A DNA stretch of 64,000 bases, taken from the IMG/VR virus record IMGVR_UViG_3300043774_000178, positions 50,091 to 114,090 of that record, one strand, 5' to 3'. This stretch comes from a virus. The notes beneath the pieces were generated by a model. The model searched no databases and was not told the DNA's origin. It saw only the letters and a program-made list of their open reading frames with translations. Shown piece by piece: positions 1 to 8,413 of this stretch (position 1 is the stretch's first letter; the number at the start of each line of letters is the position of its first letter). Made by a program: the position numbers and the translations under genes.

Positions 1-582
1 AGTCCATTTAATAGAAAGGAAACTGAAGAGAAGTTCTTAAAAGTATATCCAGATGCTGTTAAAGTAAGAGACATATATGGGGAAGGTTATATAACTGATA
101 GCTATCTTATTGCACCTGAAGGACACTCAATAGCTAATTATAAAGCTGATAACTTTAACGGTAAAATAATTATGAATTCCTATGATGTACTAGATAGTAG
201 TGGTGCTGTAGTAGGTACATACCGACTACAGAAACAAGAGAATAATAATCAAATGGAAGAAGTTGTTACAGGTGTAGAAGGTAAAGTTATTGACTTCTTT
301 AGTTATGAAAACTATAATGACTTTAACAGAGGAAAAGCTTTTGAGTATACTTCAAAACAAGGTACAGTAATTAAGCTTGCAAACTGGAAAGACATCTTTG
401 GTGCCAAGTTAGCATGGGCTAGATATAAGGACATATGGGATTACAATAGATTTATTCCAAATGAAAATATAGAAAAGATAACTGGTAACCAGCCTGGTGC
501 AAATTTAAGTTCTTATGAAAATAAAAATGCTCCTGATGGACTTCCTCCAATTGATAGAACATCCCCTTCATGTGGAGGGTAA
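1..582 (+). CDS. C-terminus of an unknown late protein (5' partial)
   Basis: The reading frame is open from the first base of the window, so the ATG at 172 is very likely internal and the gene begins upstream; 193 residues are visible. No family is recognised. The visible part is mixed charged and aromatic and ends in a short Pro/Ser/Cys/Gly tail. It lies 30 bases before the giant gene on the same strand, so the two probably share a late transcript. It could be the end of another large virion or cargo protein, but nothing in the residues proves this. Confidence 0.8.
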   Translation, partial: SPFNRKETEEKFLKVYPDAVKVRDIYGEGYITDSYLIAPEGHSIANYKADNFNGKIIMNSYDVLDSSGAVVGTYRLQKQENNNQMEEVVTGVEGKVIDFFSYENYNDFNRGKAFEYTSKQGTVIKLANWKDIFGAKLAWARYKDIWDYNRFIPNENIEKITGNQPGANLSSYENKNAPDGLPPIDRTSPSCGG

Positions 583-612
583 TTAGTATCTTAGTATAAT
601 AATCTTTAAGAA

Positions 613-3600
613 ATGCCTTGCAGAATACAAATTGAAGAAAAAATAAGGACTCAAGCAGAAGATGCTATCAGACCTTATAGAGGAAGAGACTACATAAAGC
701 TAAGAGTAGAAGCTAGTAACGTAAATAAAAGATATGGTTACCCTGTTGTACAAGTATCACAATGGGAAGCTGACATCTATGATGTAAATGTAAATGTTCC
801 TGAGCCTTTGATTGAAGAGTACTATCAGAATGAACTCAGAAAAGAAGAGGAAGAAGCAAGACAAAGTCAGATAGAAGATGCTGAAAGAGCAGGTGAAATA
901 TATAATGATAGATACCTGTTTGATAATAAACAACTTGTCTTAAAGACAATGGCAGAGCAAGGGGTTGATGACTATGATGAAGTCATGAGATCTCTTAAAG
1001 AAGATAGAATAATGCAAGTAGCCAAACTCCTGGGAGAAAGATTCCAGAAAGCATTTGGTATACCACATGAAGTTATCACAGCAGCACAAGCAAGAGAGTT
1101 ATTAAGAGGTACTAATATACCTTACACAGGTGAGGCAGCATTCTATTATGGGAATGTTATATATGTAGTAGAAGGTAATATGAAACCTAGTGCAATACTT
1201 CATGAGTATGCACACCCTTTTATTCAAGCATTAGAAAAAGATAATCCACAGTTATTTGAAAGATTGTTTTACAATCTAGCTACCTATGATGTAGGTCAAC
1301 AAATCATTCAAGAGATAGAGTCTAAGTACCCTGAGCTTGAAGGAGATACGCAAAGATTTAAACAAGAAGTTTTAGTTACTGCACTTGAGAGAGCAGCACT
1401 AGATAACTTAGCTGAAATAGAAAAGAATGATCCTGACTTTGACAACTTCATTTCTCAGTTATTATATGCTATAAAGAAGATAATAAGAAAGCTTGTAGAT
1501 AAAGTAAACTTAAAAGAGCTTAGTCCTAATACTACAATGGAAGAGCTTGCTGATATGTTTCTTGATCCACAGTTTGTAATTGAAGTTCCTAAGTTCTCAG
1601 AAGATTCCTTTGTATACTTTAAAAAGAATCTTAGTGATTTTACTACACAGCTTCAAGACATAAAGTATGATTCTCTAATTGATACAATTAATAGAGTACA
1701 TCAGGAAGCTAAGTATGAGATTGCAGCAATTAAAGCAGCACCTTTTAGATTAACAAAAGAACTTTCTGGTAAGGATGGTATAAAATTATTAAGAGGTGTA
1801 GAAGGAAGTTTAAAAAACTTTCAGACATATGAAAAAGATCCATCAAAAGCTGATCCTCAAGTAGTAGCTGATGCTATGTTAGACCATACGGAAGAGTTTA
1901 ATAAAAGAGCATTAGCATTGATTAACAGCATGAATGAGATGGAAGTCTTTGCTGAGAATATTGAGAAGGTTCTTGATGAGATGAAAGAAAACAAGGAGCA
2001 CTTTACTTCTGTAGGTATCTCCAAGATAATGTACTTCAAAGATTTTATAGCAAGACAAAGTGAGTTCATAGATGAGATAAAGGAAATATCCGGGCTCAAG
2101 AAAACAAATGAGTTCTATAAGAAACTTAACTCTATTGACAATACACTACAGGGTGCATCAAAACAGATTAAGAGATTACAAAGAGAGTTTGTAACAGACT
2201 TCTTTGGTAAATCTACTAATCTTATGACTACTAATCTGGAAGAAGGTATAAAGGAAAGGATTACTAAGGTATTTAAAGCAGATGGTCTTAGTGATGAGAT
2301 GATTAATGAGTTTTACAAAACAGTAATTAATACTCCAAACGGTAAAACTATTACAATTAAAGATGCAAACTATCCTCTCAATCCTAAGAGAGCTCAGAGA
2401 CTAATCAATGAAGTAAATGAATACTTTGCTAAAAGACTTGGTAAAGAACAGATAGATGATTTTATAGAAGGGAGAAGAGATGACTTAGGTTTCTTTAGTG
2501 CATGGATTACTCCTTATGCAAATATTGATGATCCTCTAGTAGGTTCATTTGCAAACTTTATAAAAAGAGAACTAAAGAAAGCAGAGAATAAAAGTTTAAG
2601 ACAAGCAAATGATATTGCTCAAAGAACTTTTCAGTTACTTAAGGATGTAGGATATAATCCTAATAGTACAGGGCAGCTAGCTAAGATGGTTTTATTTACA
2701 GATAAGGTAGGTACCTTAAATGATAAAGGAGAGTATGAAGAGTTTGAGGTTAGAAGTTTCATGGACAAGTTTAAAAACTGGAGATATGAAAGAGGAAAAC
2801 TTCAGCATGAGTTTGATGAGGCTAGAGAATCTAAAGATAAAGATGCAATTAAAAAAGCTTATGATGCTCTTTTAGAGTTTGATGAGAAGTACATGCATAG
2901 AAGGTATAAGAAAGAGTACTATGATTTACAAAAGATTTGGAAAGAAGGAGCAAGAGTAATTGACCCCTTTACAAAGGAAGAGATAGTTGTTTCTAAAGAA
3001 GATGCATTTCAGGCATGGTTAGAAAGACAAACAGCACTAGATAAGTTATCAGTTGTAAAGAATGTACACTTTACTGAGTTAGAAGATGTAGAAGGTTTCT
3101 CAATGGCTGATGCAGCTAATGCTGAATACCAAAGATTATTTGATGTATATAATCCAGACAATACACCTAAGACTGGTGAAGAGCTTAGAAAAACTTTATT
3201 AAGAAGATTCTACAGATCTGAATCAAGAAAGTTCTATGAGTATCCTATAAGTATGGATAGAGTACAGCAAGATCTAGATAACTTTATAATTAAACTTGCT
3301 GGTGAAGGCATCACATTAGAAAACAATGAAGAAAAGTTTAATGAAAAACTTGAGAAGTTTATAAGCGTAAACTTCAGAACAGCATATACAGATGAGTACT
3401 ATTCTGAAAAAAGAAGAATACTATCTGATATTAGAGCAATCAACAATAGAGCAAAAGCTAATCAAGATATTCTAGATAAAAGAGAAGACTTAAGTAAACA
3501 GTTATTTGAGTTAGTAAATCTTGTACTTGATAAGAATGGTCAACCTAATGGTATTGAGTTTACTCCTGAGCAGATAAAAAGAGTTAAGACACTAGAAGAA

Positions 3601-6474
3601 GAAATAGCTACTATTGATGCTCTGTATGATAAGAAGAGTGGATTAGCATTTGATGACTTAGATAGATACAGAAAGTATGAGTATAAGCTTGCTAATAACA
3701 AAAGTCTAACTGAATCAGAAGAAATAGATTATCAGAATTTATTAAAAGCAAAGAATGAATTTGGTCTAAGTGCTGTTGAAAAAGCTAGTTTAGATGCTTT
3801 GTGGATTGAGTATAGGGGATTAGCTCAGAAACAACCTACTGAATATTACTTAGAAGCATTTGAGTATGCACTAGGTGGTTTAAATGTAGATCCGATTACT
3901 ATGGATAATGCTGATGAATGGATCAATGGTCCAGAAGTAATAAAAGCATTAGCTGAAAATCCTAAGTTTAAAAACTGGTTTCTTAGAAATCATATTGTTA
4001 AAGAAGTATTTGATGCCTCTGTTTCTGAAATGGTGCCTAAATATTTTAGAACATCTGTTTGGAGTGTATCAAGACCTTCCTCAGAAAGTAGTTACAAGAA
4101 AACAACTTTGGTACATCCTGTAACTGGAGAACCTTTAGTTATTCCTGGAGTACCTGCTGGTAAATACTCATATCAAAAAATAAAAGATCAGTATCTAACA
4201 ATTCCTAAAGGTTCAGATAAAAAACAATATGTAGGAAAAATCATAGATAACATGGGTAACTTTCTACCTAGAGAGTATAACCCTAATGATCCTGATTCTG
4301 CATATGATAAAGCTTTTATTAACGAAGAGTATGAAGCTCTAGATAAAAATAGCTCTCAGTTTAAACTTCTTGAAGAACTTAAAAAGATATTCTTAGAAAT
4401 TCAAGAGGAGACAACTAATTCAACTAAACTGTATTTAGATCTTCCTAGGATGAGGATGGTATCTAATTTAGAGTATGTTCAATCTGGTCAAGGAAGGGAA
4501 GACTTTAAAACTAAGTTAGAGGGAGTTACATCTGTCATAAAGGCAATGGCAGGTAAAGATAGAGCTGCTGATGCTGCAGAAGATGGATTTAATGCTGATG
4601 TTGAAAGACAGTATTTAATAACTACTGATATGCAAGGTAAACCTCTCAGCAGAATTCCTGTAAGAGGTTTGTATAAACTCAAAACAAGTGAAGCTTCTCA
4701 AGATGTATTAAAAGTACTTTATGATTATTTATACTCTATAAATGAGAGCTCAGCATTAAGAGAATCAGAACCATTGGTAAATGCAGTTAGTGATGTATTA
4801 AATGATCCAGCTAATGCTATCAAGAAAATGGATGGTATTAGTAAGCAAATTAGAAAAGCTACTGGTAAACTTCAGTTTATTCCTAAAGGTAAGGGTAATC
4901 TTAGAGCTCAATCTATTGATTATCTTATAGATAAAGTATACTACGGTCAAGGAAATGATACTCTTACAGAAGAGAATCCATTACTTGCTAAGTTTAGTAA
5001 CTTCTTAATGAGAGCTGCAAGTAGATCTTTCATTGCATTAGATGTACCATCTGCACTTAAAAACAGATTTGGTATGATCTTCCAAAGTCTTATTGAAACT
5101 GCTGGTGGAAAGTTTGTTACACCTATGACTCTAGCTAAAGGTAGAGCAAAGTCTTTTACTACAATAGTTGAGTTAAGTTCTAAAGGTATCTATGATAGAG
5201 GACCAAAAAGTCTTGACTTACAGATTATGGAATACTTTGATCCTATAACCGGTAAGACTAAGAAAGACTTTGGTAAATCTTCTTCTAGAACTTTTATGAA
5301 AGATATGATGGACTTCAGTTTTCTATATGACTTTAGAAGACTAGCTGAAGTTGAAGCATCGTTACAAGTATTCTGGGGGATGATGTACCATAAAAAGGTA
5401 ACTCAAGTACAAGCAGATGGTACAGAAAAACAATTAGACTACGCTGATGCATTTGAACTTGATCCAGAGACTAAGCAAATAAAACTTAAAGAAGGTATTG
5501 ATCCTGAGTTTGCTCCATATGAAGTAAACCATACATTCACAGAAGGAGATACTATGAGTAGTATAGCTAAGAAGTATGGGATTACAGAAGATGACTTAGC
5601 AGCTAGAATAAGAAGAGATGATCTTTCTGATGTAGAACCAGGAACAACTTTAGAAATAGGTAAGAGTACCAAGTTTTTAGATTTCCAACAACAGGTTACT
5701 AATATAGGTAAGATGTTGAATGGTCAGGTAAACTCACTTGATAGTTCACAAGCAGATAAGTTTCTTCTCTATAGACTCTTCACCTTCTATAAGAAGTTTG
5801 CTACAGGTATGTTCCTAAATAGATTCCAAGCAGACCTAGCTAAAGATAATAGATGGGGTCATGTATATAACTGGGATTTAGGTACTACCTCAAAAGGTTA
5901 TTATATATCTGCATACCAAGGTATATATAAAACTCTAAGAGATTGGGGAGCTTACTATCCTATGATGACAGATGAAGAAAAGATAGCTATTAGAAAAGTT
6001 GTTACTGAAATTGCTGGAGTAATTGTACTAGGACTAGCTATAGGAATGTTATTTGGATATGATAAAGGAGATGAAGAAAGGTTTGAGAAAATGAGACTCC
6101 GTAATGAGAAGTATGGAGAACTAGGTGGTAAAATCACTAATCATATTCTCTATCAGTTAATGATGGTTAAGCAGGAGAATGAGGCCTTTGTACCAATACT
6201 AGGTACATCAGAGATGGTTAAGTATGGAGATAAGACATCAATTGTATTTGGACCTACCATCAATCTCTATGTTAAAATACTAGCTGACTTATGGAATACT
6301 GCTACAGGAAATCCTAAAGCACTTTATAGAAATGATGCTGGACCATATCCTTGGCAAGAAGAAGGTAGATATAAACTATGGAACCACTTGTTCTCATTGT
6401 ATGGTATTAAAGGTAAAACTTATGATCCTATACATGCTATCAAATCAGCTGAGACATTCCAAAATCTGAAGTAA
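613..6474 (+). CDS. Giant late protein (1953 aa) with zincin motif, LysM-like segment and membrane segment
   Basis: This is the largest gene in the window. Residues about 160-215 hold a zincin-like metallopeptidase core with HEYAH at 197-201, the HExxH zinc signature. Long charged helical and probably coiled-coil stretches follow. Residues about 1637-1684 resemble a LysM repeat (GDTMSSIAKKYG followed by a PGTTLEIG-like end). A hydrophobic segment rich in Ile, Leu and Gly near 1800-1816 could cross a membrane. Zincin domains inside huge phage proteins are known from polyvalent or ejected proteins. I infer a virion-packaged protein delivered with the DNA that may process proteins or act at the envelope. 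No RNA-polymerase motif was seen. The gene ends at a bidirectional terminator facing the early module. Confidence 0.85.
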   Translation: MPCRIQIEEKIRTQAEDAIRPYRGRDYIKLRVEASNVNKRYGYPVVQVSQWEADIYDVNVNVPEPLIEEYYQNELRKEEEEARQSQIEDAERAGEIYNDRYLFDNKQLVLKTMAEQGVDDYDEVMRSLKEDRIMQVAKLLGERFQKAFGIPHEVITAAQARELLRGTNIPYTGEAAFYYGNVIYVVEGNMKPSAILHEYAHPFIQALEKDNPQLFERLFYNLATYDVGQQIIQEIESKYPELEGDTQRFKQEVLVTALERAALDNLAEIEKNDPDFDNFISQLLYAIKKIIRKLVDKVNLKELSPNTTMEELADMFLDPQFVIEVPKFSEDSFVYFKKNLSDFTTQLQDIKYDSLIDTINRVHQEAKYEIAAIKAAPFRLTKELSGKDGIKLLRGVEGSLKNFQTYEKDPSKADPQVVADAMLDHTEEFNKRALALINSMNEMEVFAENIEKVLDEMKENKEHFTSVGISKIMYFKDFIARQSEFIDEIKEISGLKKTNEFYKKLNSIDNTLQGASKQIKRLQREFVTDFFGKSTNLMTTNLEEGIKERITKVFKADGLSDEMINEFYKTVINTPNGKTITIKDANYPLNPKRAQRLINEVNEYFAKRLGKEQIDDFIEGRRDDLGFFSAWITPYANIDDPLVGSFANFIKRELKKAENKSLRQANDIAQRTFQLLKDVGYNPNSTGQLAKMVLFTDKVGTLNDKGEYEEFEVRSFMDKFKNWRYERGKLQHEFDEARESKDKDAIKKAYDALLEFDEKYMHRRYKKEYYDLQKIWKEGARVIDPFTKEEIVVSKEDAFQAWLERQTALDKLSVVKNVHFTELEDVEGFSMADAANAEYQRLFDVYNPDNTPKTGEELRKTLLRRFYRSESRKFYEYPISMDRVQQDLDNFIIKLAGEGITLENNEEKFNEKLEKFISVNFRTAYTDEYYSEKRRILSDIRAINNRAKANQDILDKREDLSKQLFELVNLVLDKNGQPNGIEFTPEQIKRVKTLEEEIATIDALYDKKSGLAFDDLDRYRKYEYKLANNKSLTESEEIDYQNLLKAKNEFGLSAVEKASLDALWIEYRGLAQKQPTEYYLEAFEYALGGLNVDPITMDNADEWINGPEVIKALAENPKFKNWFLRNHIVKEVFDASVSEMVPKYFRTSVWSVSRPSSESSYKKTTLVHPVTGEPLVIPGVPAGKYSYQKIKDQYLTIPKGSDKKQYVGKIIDNMGNFLPREYNPNDPDSAYDKAFINEEYEALDKNSSQFKLLEELKKIFLEIQEETTNSTKLYLDLPRMRMVSNLEYVQSGQGREDFKTKLEGVTSVIKAMAGKDRAADAAEDGFNADVERQYLITTDMQGKPLSRIPVRGLYKLKTSEASQDVLKVLYDYLYSINESSALRESEPLVNAVSDVLNDPANAIKKMDGISKQIRKATGKLQFIPKGKGNLRAQSIDYLIDKVYYGQGNDTLTEENPLLAKFSNFLMRAASRSFIALDVPSALKNRFGMIFQSLIETAGGKFVTPMTLAKGRAKSFTTIVELSSKGIYDRGPKSLDLQIMEYFDPITGKTKKDFGKSSSRTFMKDMMDFSFLYDFRRLAEVEASLQVFWGMMYHKKVTQVQADGTEKQLDYADAFELDPETKQIKLKEGIDPEFAPYEVNHTFTEGDTMSSIAKKYGITEDDLAARIRRDDLSDVEPGTTLEIGKSTKFLDFQQQVTNIGKMLNGQVNSLDSSQADKFLLYRLFTFYKKFATGMFLNRFQADLAKDNRWGHVYNWDLGTTSKGYYISAYQGIYKTLRDWGAYYPMMTDEEKIAIRKVVTEIAGVIVLGLAIGMLFGYDKGDEERFEKMRLRNEKYGELGGKITNHILYQLMMVKQENEAFVPILGTSEMVKYGDKTSIVFGPTINLYVKILADLWNTATGNPKALYRNDAGPYPWQEEGRYKLWNHLFSLYGIKGKTYDPIHAIKSAETFQNLK

Positions 6475-6510
6475 AAAAAAAGGGGAGCTCAATTAAGAAC
6501 TCCCCTTTAA
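6473..6510. terminator. Bidirectional terminator between convergent modules
   Basis: The stem AAGGGGAG/CTCCCCTT has a 12-base loop. It is flanked by a run of nine A on the left, which makes a U-tract for minus-strand transcripts, and by TTTAAA on the right. It separates the late plus-strand giant gene from the end of the minus-strand module. Confidence 0.85.
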
Positions 6511-6538
6511 ACTTTAATCATTTATAAACTACACAAGT

Positions 6539-6712
6539 TTATTCTCCTTTTACAAACTTCAGTGCATCAATGAATTTGTCAACATCTTCAATGTGTACTG
6601 TGTTATCTCTTTTATCTACTTGGTTTTCACCACCTACAGTAATATATAATTCTGAATCTTCATAATCAATAGATACTGTAGTACCATTTGCATCTGTAAA
6701 TACTATTGTCAT
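6539..6712 (-). CDS. Small acidic protein of unknown function (57 aa)
   Basis: The start overlaps the stop of the upstream MazG-like gene as ATGA (6709-6712), which supports translational coupling. The product begins MTIVFTDANGTT, is acidic and predicts mostly beta strands followed by a C-terminal helix. It is the last gene of the minus-strand module, ending 30 bases before the shared terminator. No family is recognised. Confidence 0.7.
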   Translation of the reverse strand: MTIVFTDANGTTVSIDYEDSELYITVGGENQVDKRDNTVHIEDVDKFIDALKFVKGE

Positions 6713-7086
6713 AAGAATTGATTTAAGTTTGGTCTAAAATAGTTTGGACCTTTAGTTATCTTTCCATCTGCTCTCAAGATAGGTTTTCCATCTTCTCCAA
6801 GTTTACTCATATTACTGGAATGGATCTCATCAAATACGTCCTCAATTATGTGATGCATTCCGTGTTTTAGGATTGTACCACATAGGATATATAACATATC
6901 TCCTAGAGCATCAGCAATTTCTTCAAGAGATTGTTTAGCACATGCTTCTAAATACTCACCATTCTCTTCATCCATTAATCTGTATCTTAGTTGACTTTCA
7001 GGCCACTTAATTTTATCTGGAGTTTTTCCATTCTCTTGTCCAAAAGCATTATGGAATTCTTCTACTTTCTCAATTTGTTTTTTCAT
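6709..7086 (-). CDS. MazG-like nucleotide pyrophosphohydrolase (PRA-PH / HAD-Cof-like type)
   Basis: At 125 aa this matches the size of phage all-alpha NTP pyrophosphatases. The EENGEYLEA stretch (about 41-49) and DALGDMLYILCG (about 60-71) give the ExxE and ExxD-like metal-binding pattern of the MazG/PRA-PH fold. The C-terminal part with KITKGPNYFRPNL is typical of the phage subgroup. It would hydrolyse NTPs or dNTPs to monophosphates plus pyrophosphate, either to clean the pool or to blunt host signalling. A terminator lies just upstream, so this gene and its small partner are probably transcribed from their own promoter at about 7.09 kb. Confidence 0.8.
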   Translation of the reverse strand: MKKQIEKVEEFHNAFGQENGKTPDKIKWPESQLRYRLMDEENGEYLEACAKQSLEEIADALGDMLYILCGTILKHGMHHIIEDVFDEIHSSNMSKLGEDGKPILRADGKITKGPNYFRPNLNQFL

Positions 7087-7096
7087 GGTGCGAATT

Positions 7097-7135
7097 TAAA
7101 AAAAAATAGGAGAGACTACAAGAGCCCCTCCTATT
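7097..7135 (-). terminator. Intrinsic terminator after the DUF932-like gene
   Basis: On the minus strand the stem ATAGGAG/CTCCTAT is followed by a run of nine T. It sits 22 bases past the stop of the 7157-8413 gene and closes the replication operon. Confidence 0.85.
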
Positions 7136-7156
7136 ATGCTAACCTAACTGCAATGG

Positions 7157-8413
7157 TTATAAGAATAAATTAGACCCGTTAGAGTCATCATCATCTTTAA
7201 AATCTAAATCAAAATCAAAGAAGTCAGTATCTTTTTTTTCTTCTTCAAGTTTCAGTTCATTCTCCATAGCTACATGATCTTCAGGAGTAGGAGTTATTGA
7301 ATCACCTTCCCAAGCAAATGGTTCTTGCTCTTCAGTAACTTCTGTTTCCCATACTATAGCTTCTAGAACTTTAGTATCTTCTTCAACTTTTTCTATCATA
7401 GCCTCCTCATGAACTTCTACAAATGTTTTATCTTCAGGGATAACTATAGAAACTTCACTAGCAATAACATCATCTTCATATTCACCATCCTCAAGATCTT
7501 CCATAAATGCTTCCCGCATCATTTCAAAATCTTCATCCATACCAATAAATGCATCAGATACTTTAGGATCTGTTACTTCTGCTGACTGAGCATTTGTAAT
7601 TTCTTCTATCTGATCTAGTATATTTGTTTGACCTGGATATGCATACAAAGGATCTATTGGTAAAACCACATCTCCTACTACAGAAACAGATACACCTGGG
7701 GTATCTAATTCTTCTGTAAGTACAAAGTGCAATACTCTCTGATCCTCCATCCACGTTCTAGGATGAGATTGTTGCAAAGCTAGAGTAACATGATTATAGA
7801 ATGCCCATAGGGTATTCTTACCACCATTATAGAAAAAGCTAGGTTTAGTCATCTGATTCCTTACAAAGCTAGCTTGCTCAGTATTAAGTACCTCATACTC
7901 AGCAAATAGGATACCTAGTATCTCAGCTTGTCTTCTATCAGTAAGTTGGATAGACTTCATTTCATTCTTTGCATCTACTAACTGATCATAATACATCATA
8001 GCATTAGTAATCTGAGCTTGCATACTTGCAATTGTATCAGCATCTGCAGAACCAGTATGCTTACGATTATAGCTACCCATATCACCTGAAATCATAACTG
8101 CACCACTAGCATTTATATAAGTACCAATAGCACATTTAAACCTCATTTGTTTATTATAACTGTTTGCCCATGCAAACATCAATGACAACTCGGGATCACT
8201 ATTATACTCTAACTTGTATATACCCTGTGCAATTTGTCCATCATGAGTACATCTGTACTCTTCTTCTACAATTCCAAAACCTTGACTAGTAAGCTCTTGA
8301 AAAGCATAGTCAATAATAGATTCATGAGATATAACAGTGTAAGTGTCCGCATGATTAGGTAGCGGAACATTTACAATATAATCTCTAGTTACGTTTTTAA
8401 TTTTTCTTGGCAT
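7157..8413 (-). CDS. DUF932-like protein with long acidic tail (418 aa)
   Basis: The N-terminal two thirds resemble the phage and plasmid DUF932 family. A Ser-Tyr-Asn-containing region leads into an FKCAIGTYINASG stretch and GSYNRKHTG (about 105-125), corresponding to the family's conserved NG and RRHT block. NTLWAFYNHVT follows near 205-215. From about residue 280 the chain is very acidic and ends DDDDSNGSNLFL, as in proteins that bind partners through a flexible tail. DUF932 proteins have no proven reaction but sit in replication loci. The stop of polB and this start share base 8413. Confidence 0.65.
   Translation of the reverse strand: MPRKIKNVTRDYIVNVPLPNHADTYTVISHESIIDYAFQELTSQGFGIVEEEYRCTHDGQIAQGIYKLEYNSDPELSLMFAWANSYNKQMRFKCAIGTYINASGAVMISGDMGSYNRKHTGSADADTIASMQAQITNAMMYYDQLVDAKNEMKSIQLTDRRQAEILGILFAEYEVLNTEQASFVRNQMTKPSFFYNGGKNTLWAFYNHVTLALQQSHPRTWMEDQRVLHFVLTEELDTPGVSVSVVGDVVLPIDPLYAYPGQTNILDQIEEITNAQSAEVTDPKVSDAFIGMDEDFEMMREAFMEDLEDGEYEDDVIASEVSIVIPEDKTFVEVHEEAMIEKVEEDTKVLEAIVWETEVTEEQEPFAWEGDSITPTPEDHVAMENELKLEEEKKDTDFFDFDLDFKDDDDSNGSNLFL

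Noticed and set aside
4488-6137. Open frames on the minus strand inside the giant gene
   Set aside because: They are antisense to a long well-supported gene and have Ser/Leu-rich composition typical of reverse-strand shadows.
613-6474. Virion RNA polymerase
   Set aside because: No DFDGD-like catalytic loop or other polymerase motif was seen in this giant protein; such a gene may lie outside the window.
7563-7754. 63-aa Arg/Ser/Cys-rich minus-strand frame
   Set aside because: It is a shifted frame of the DUF932-like gene.
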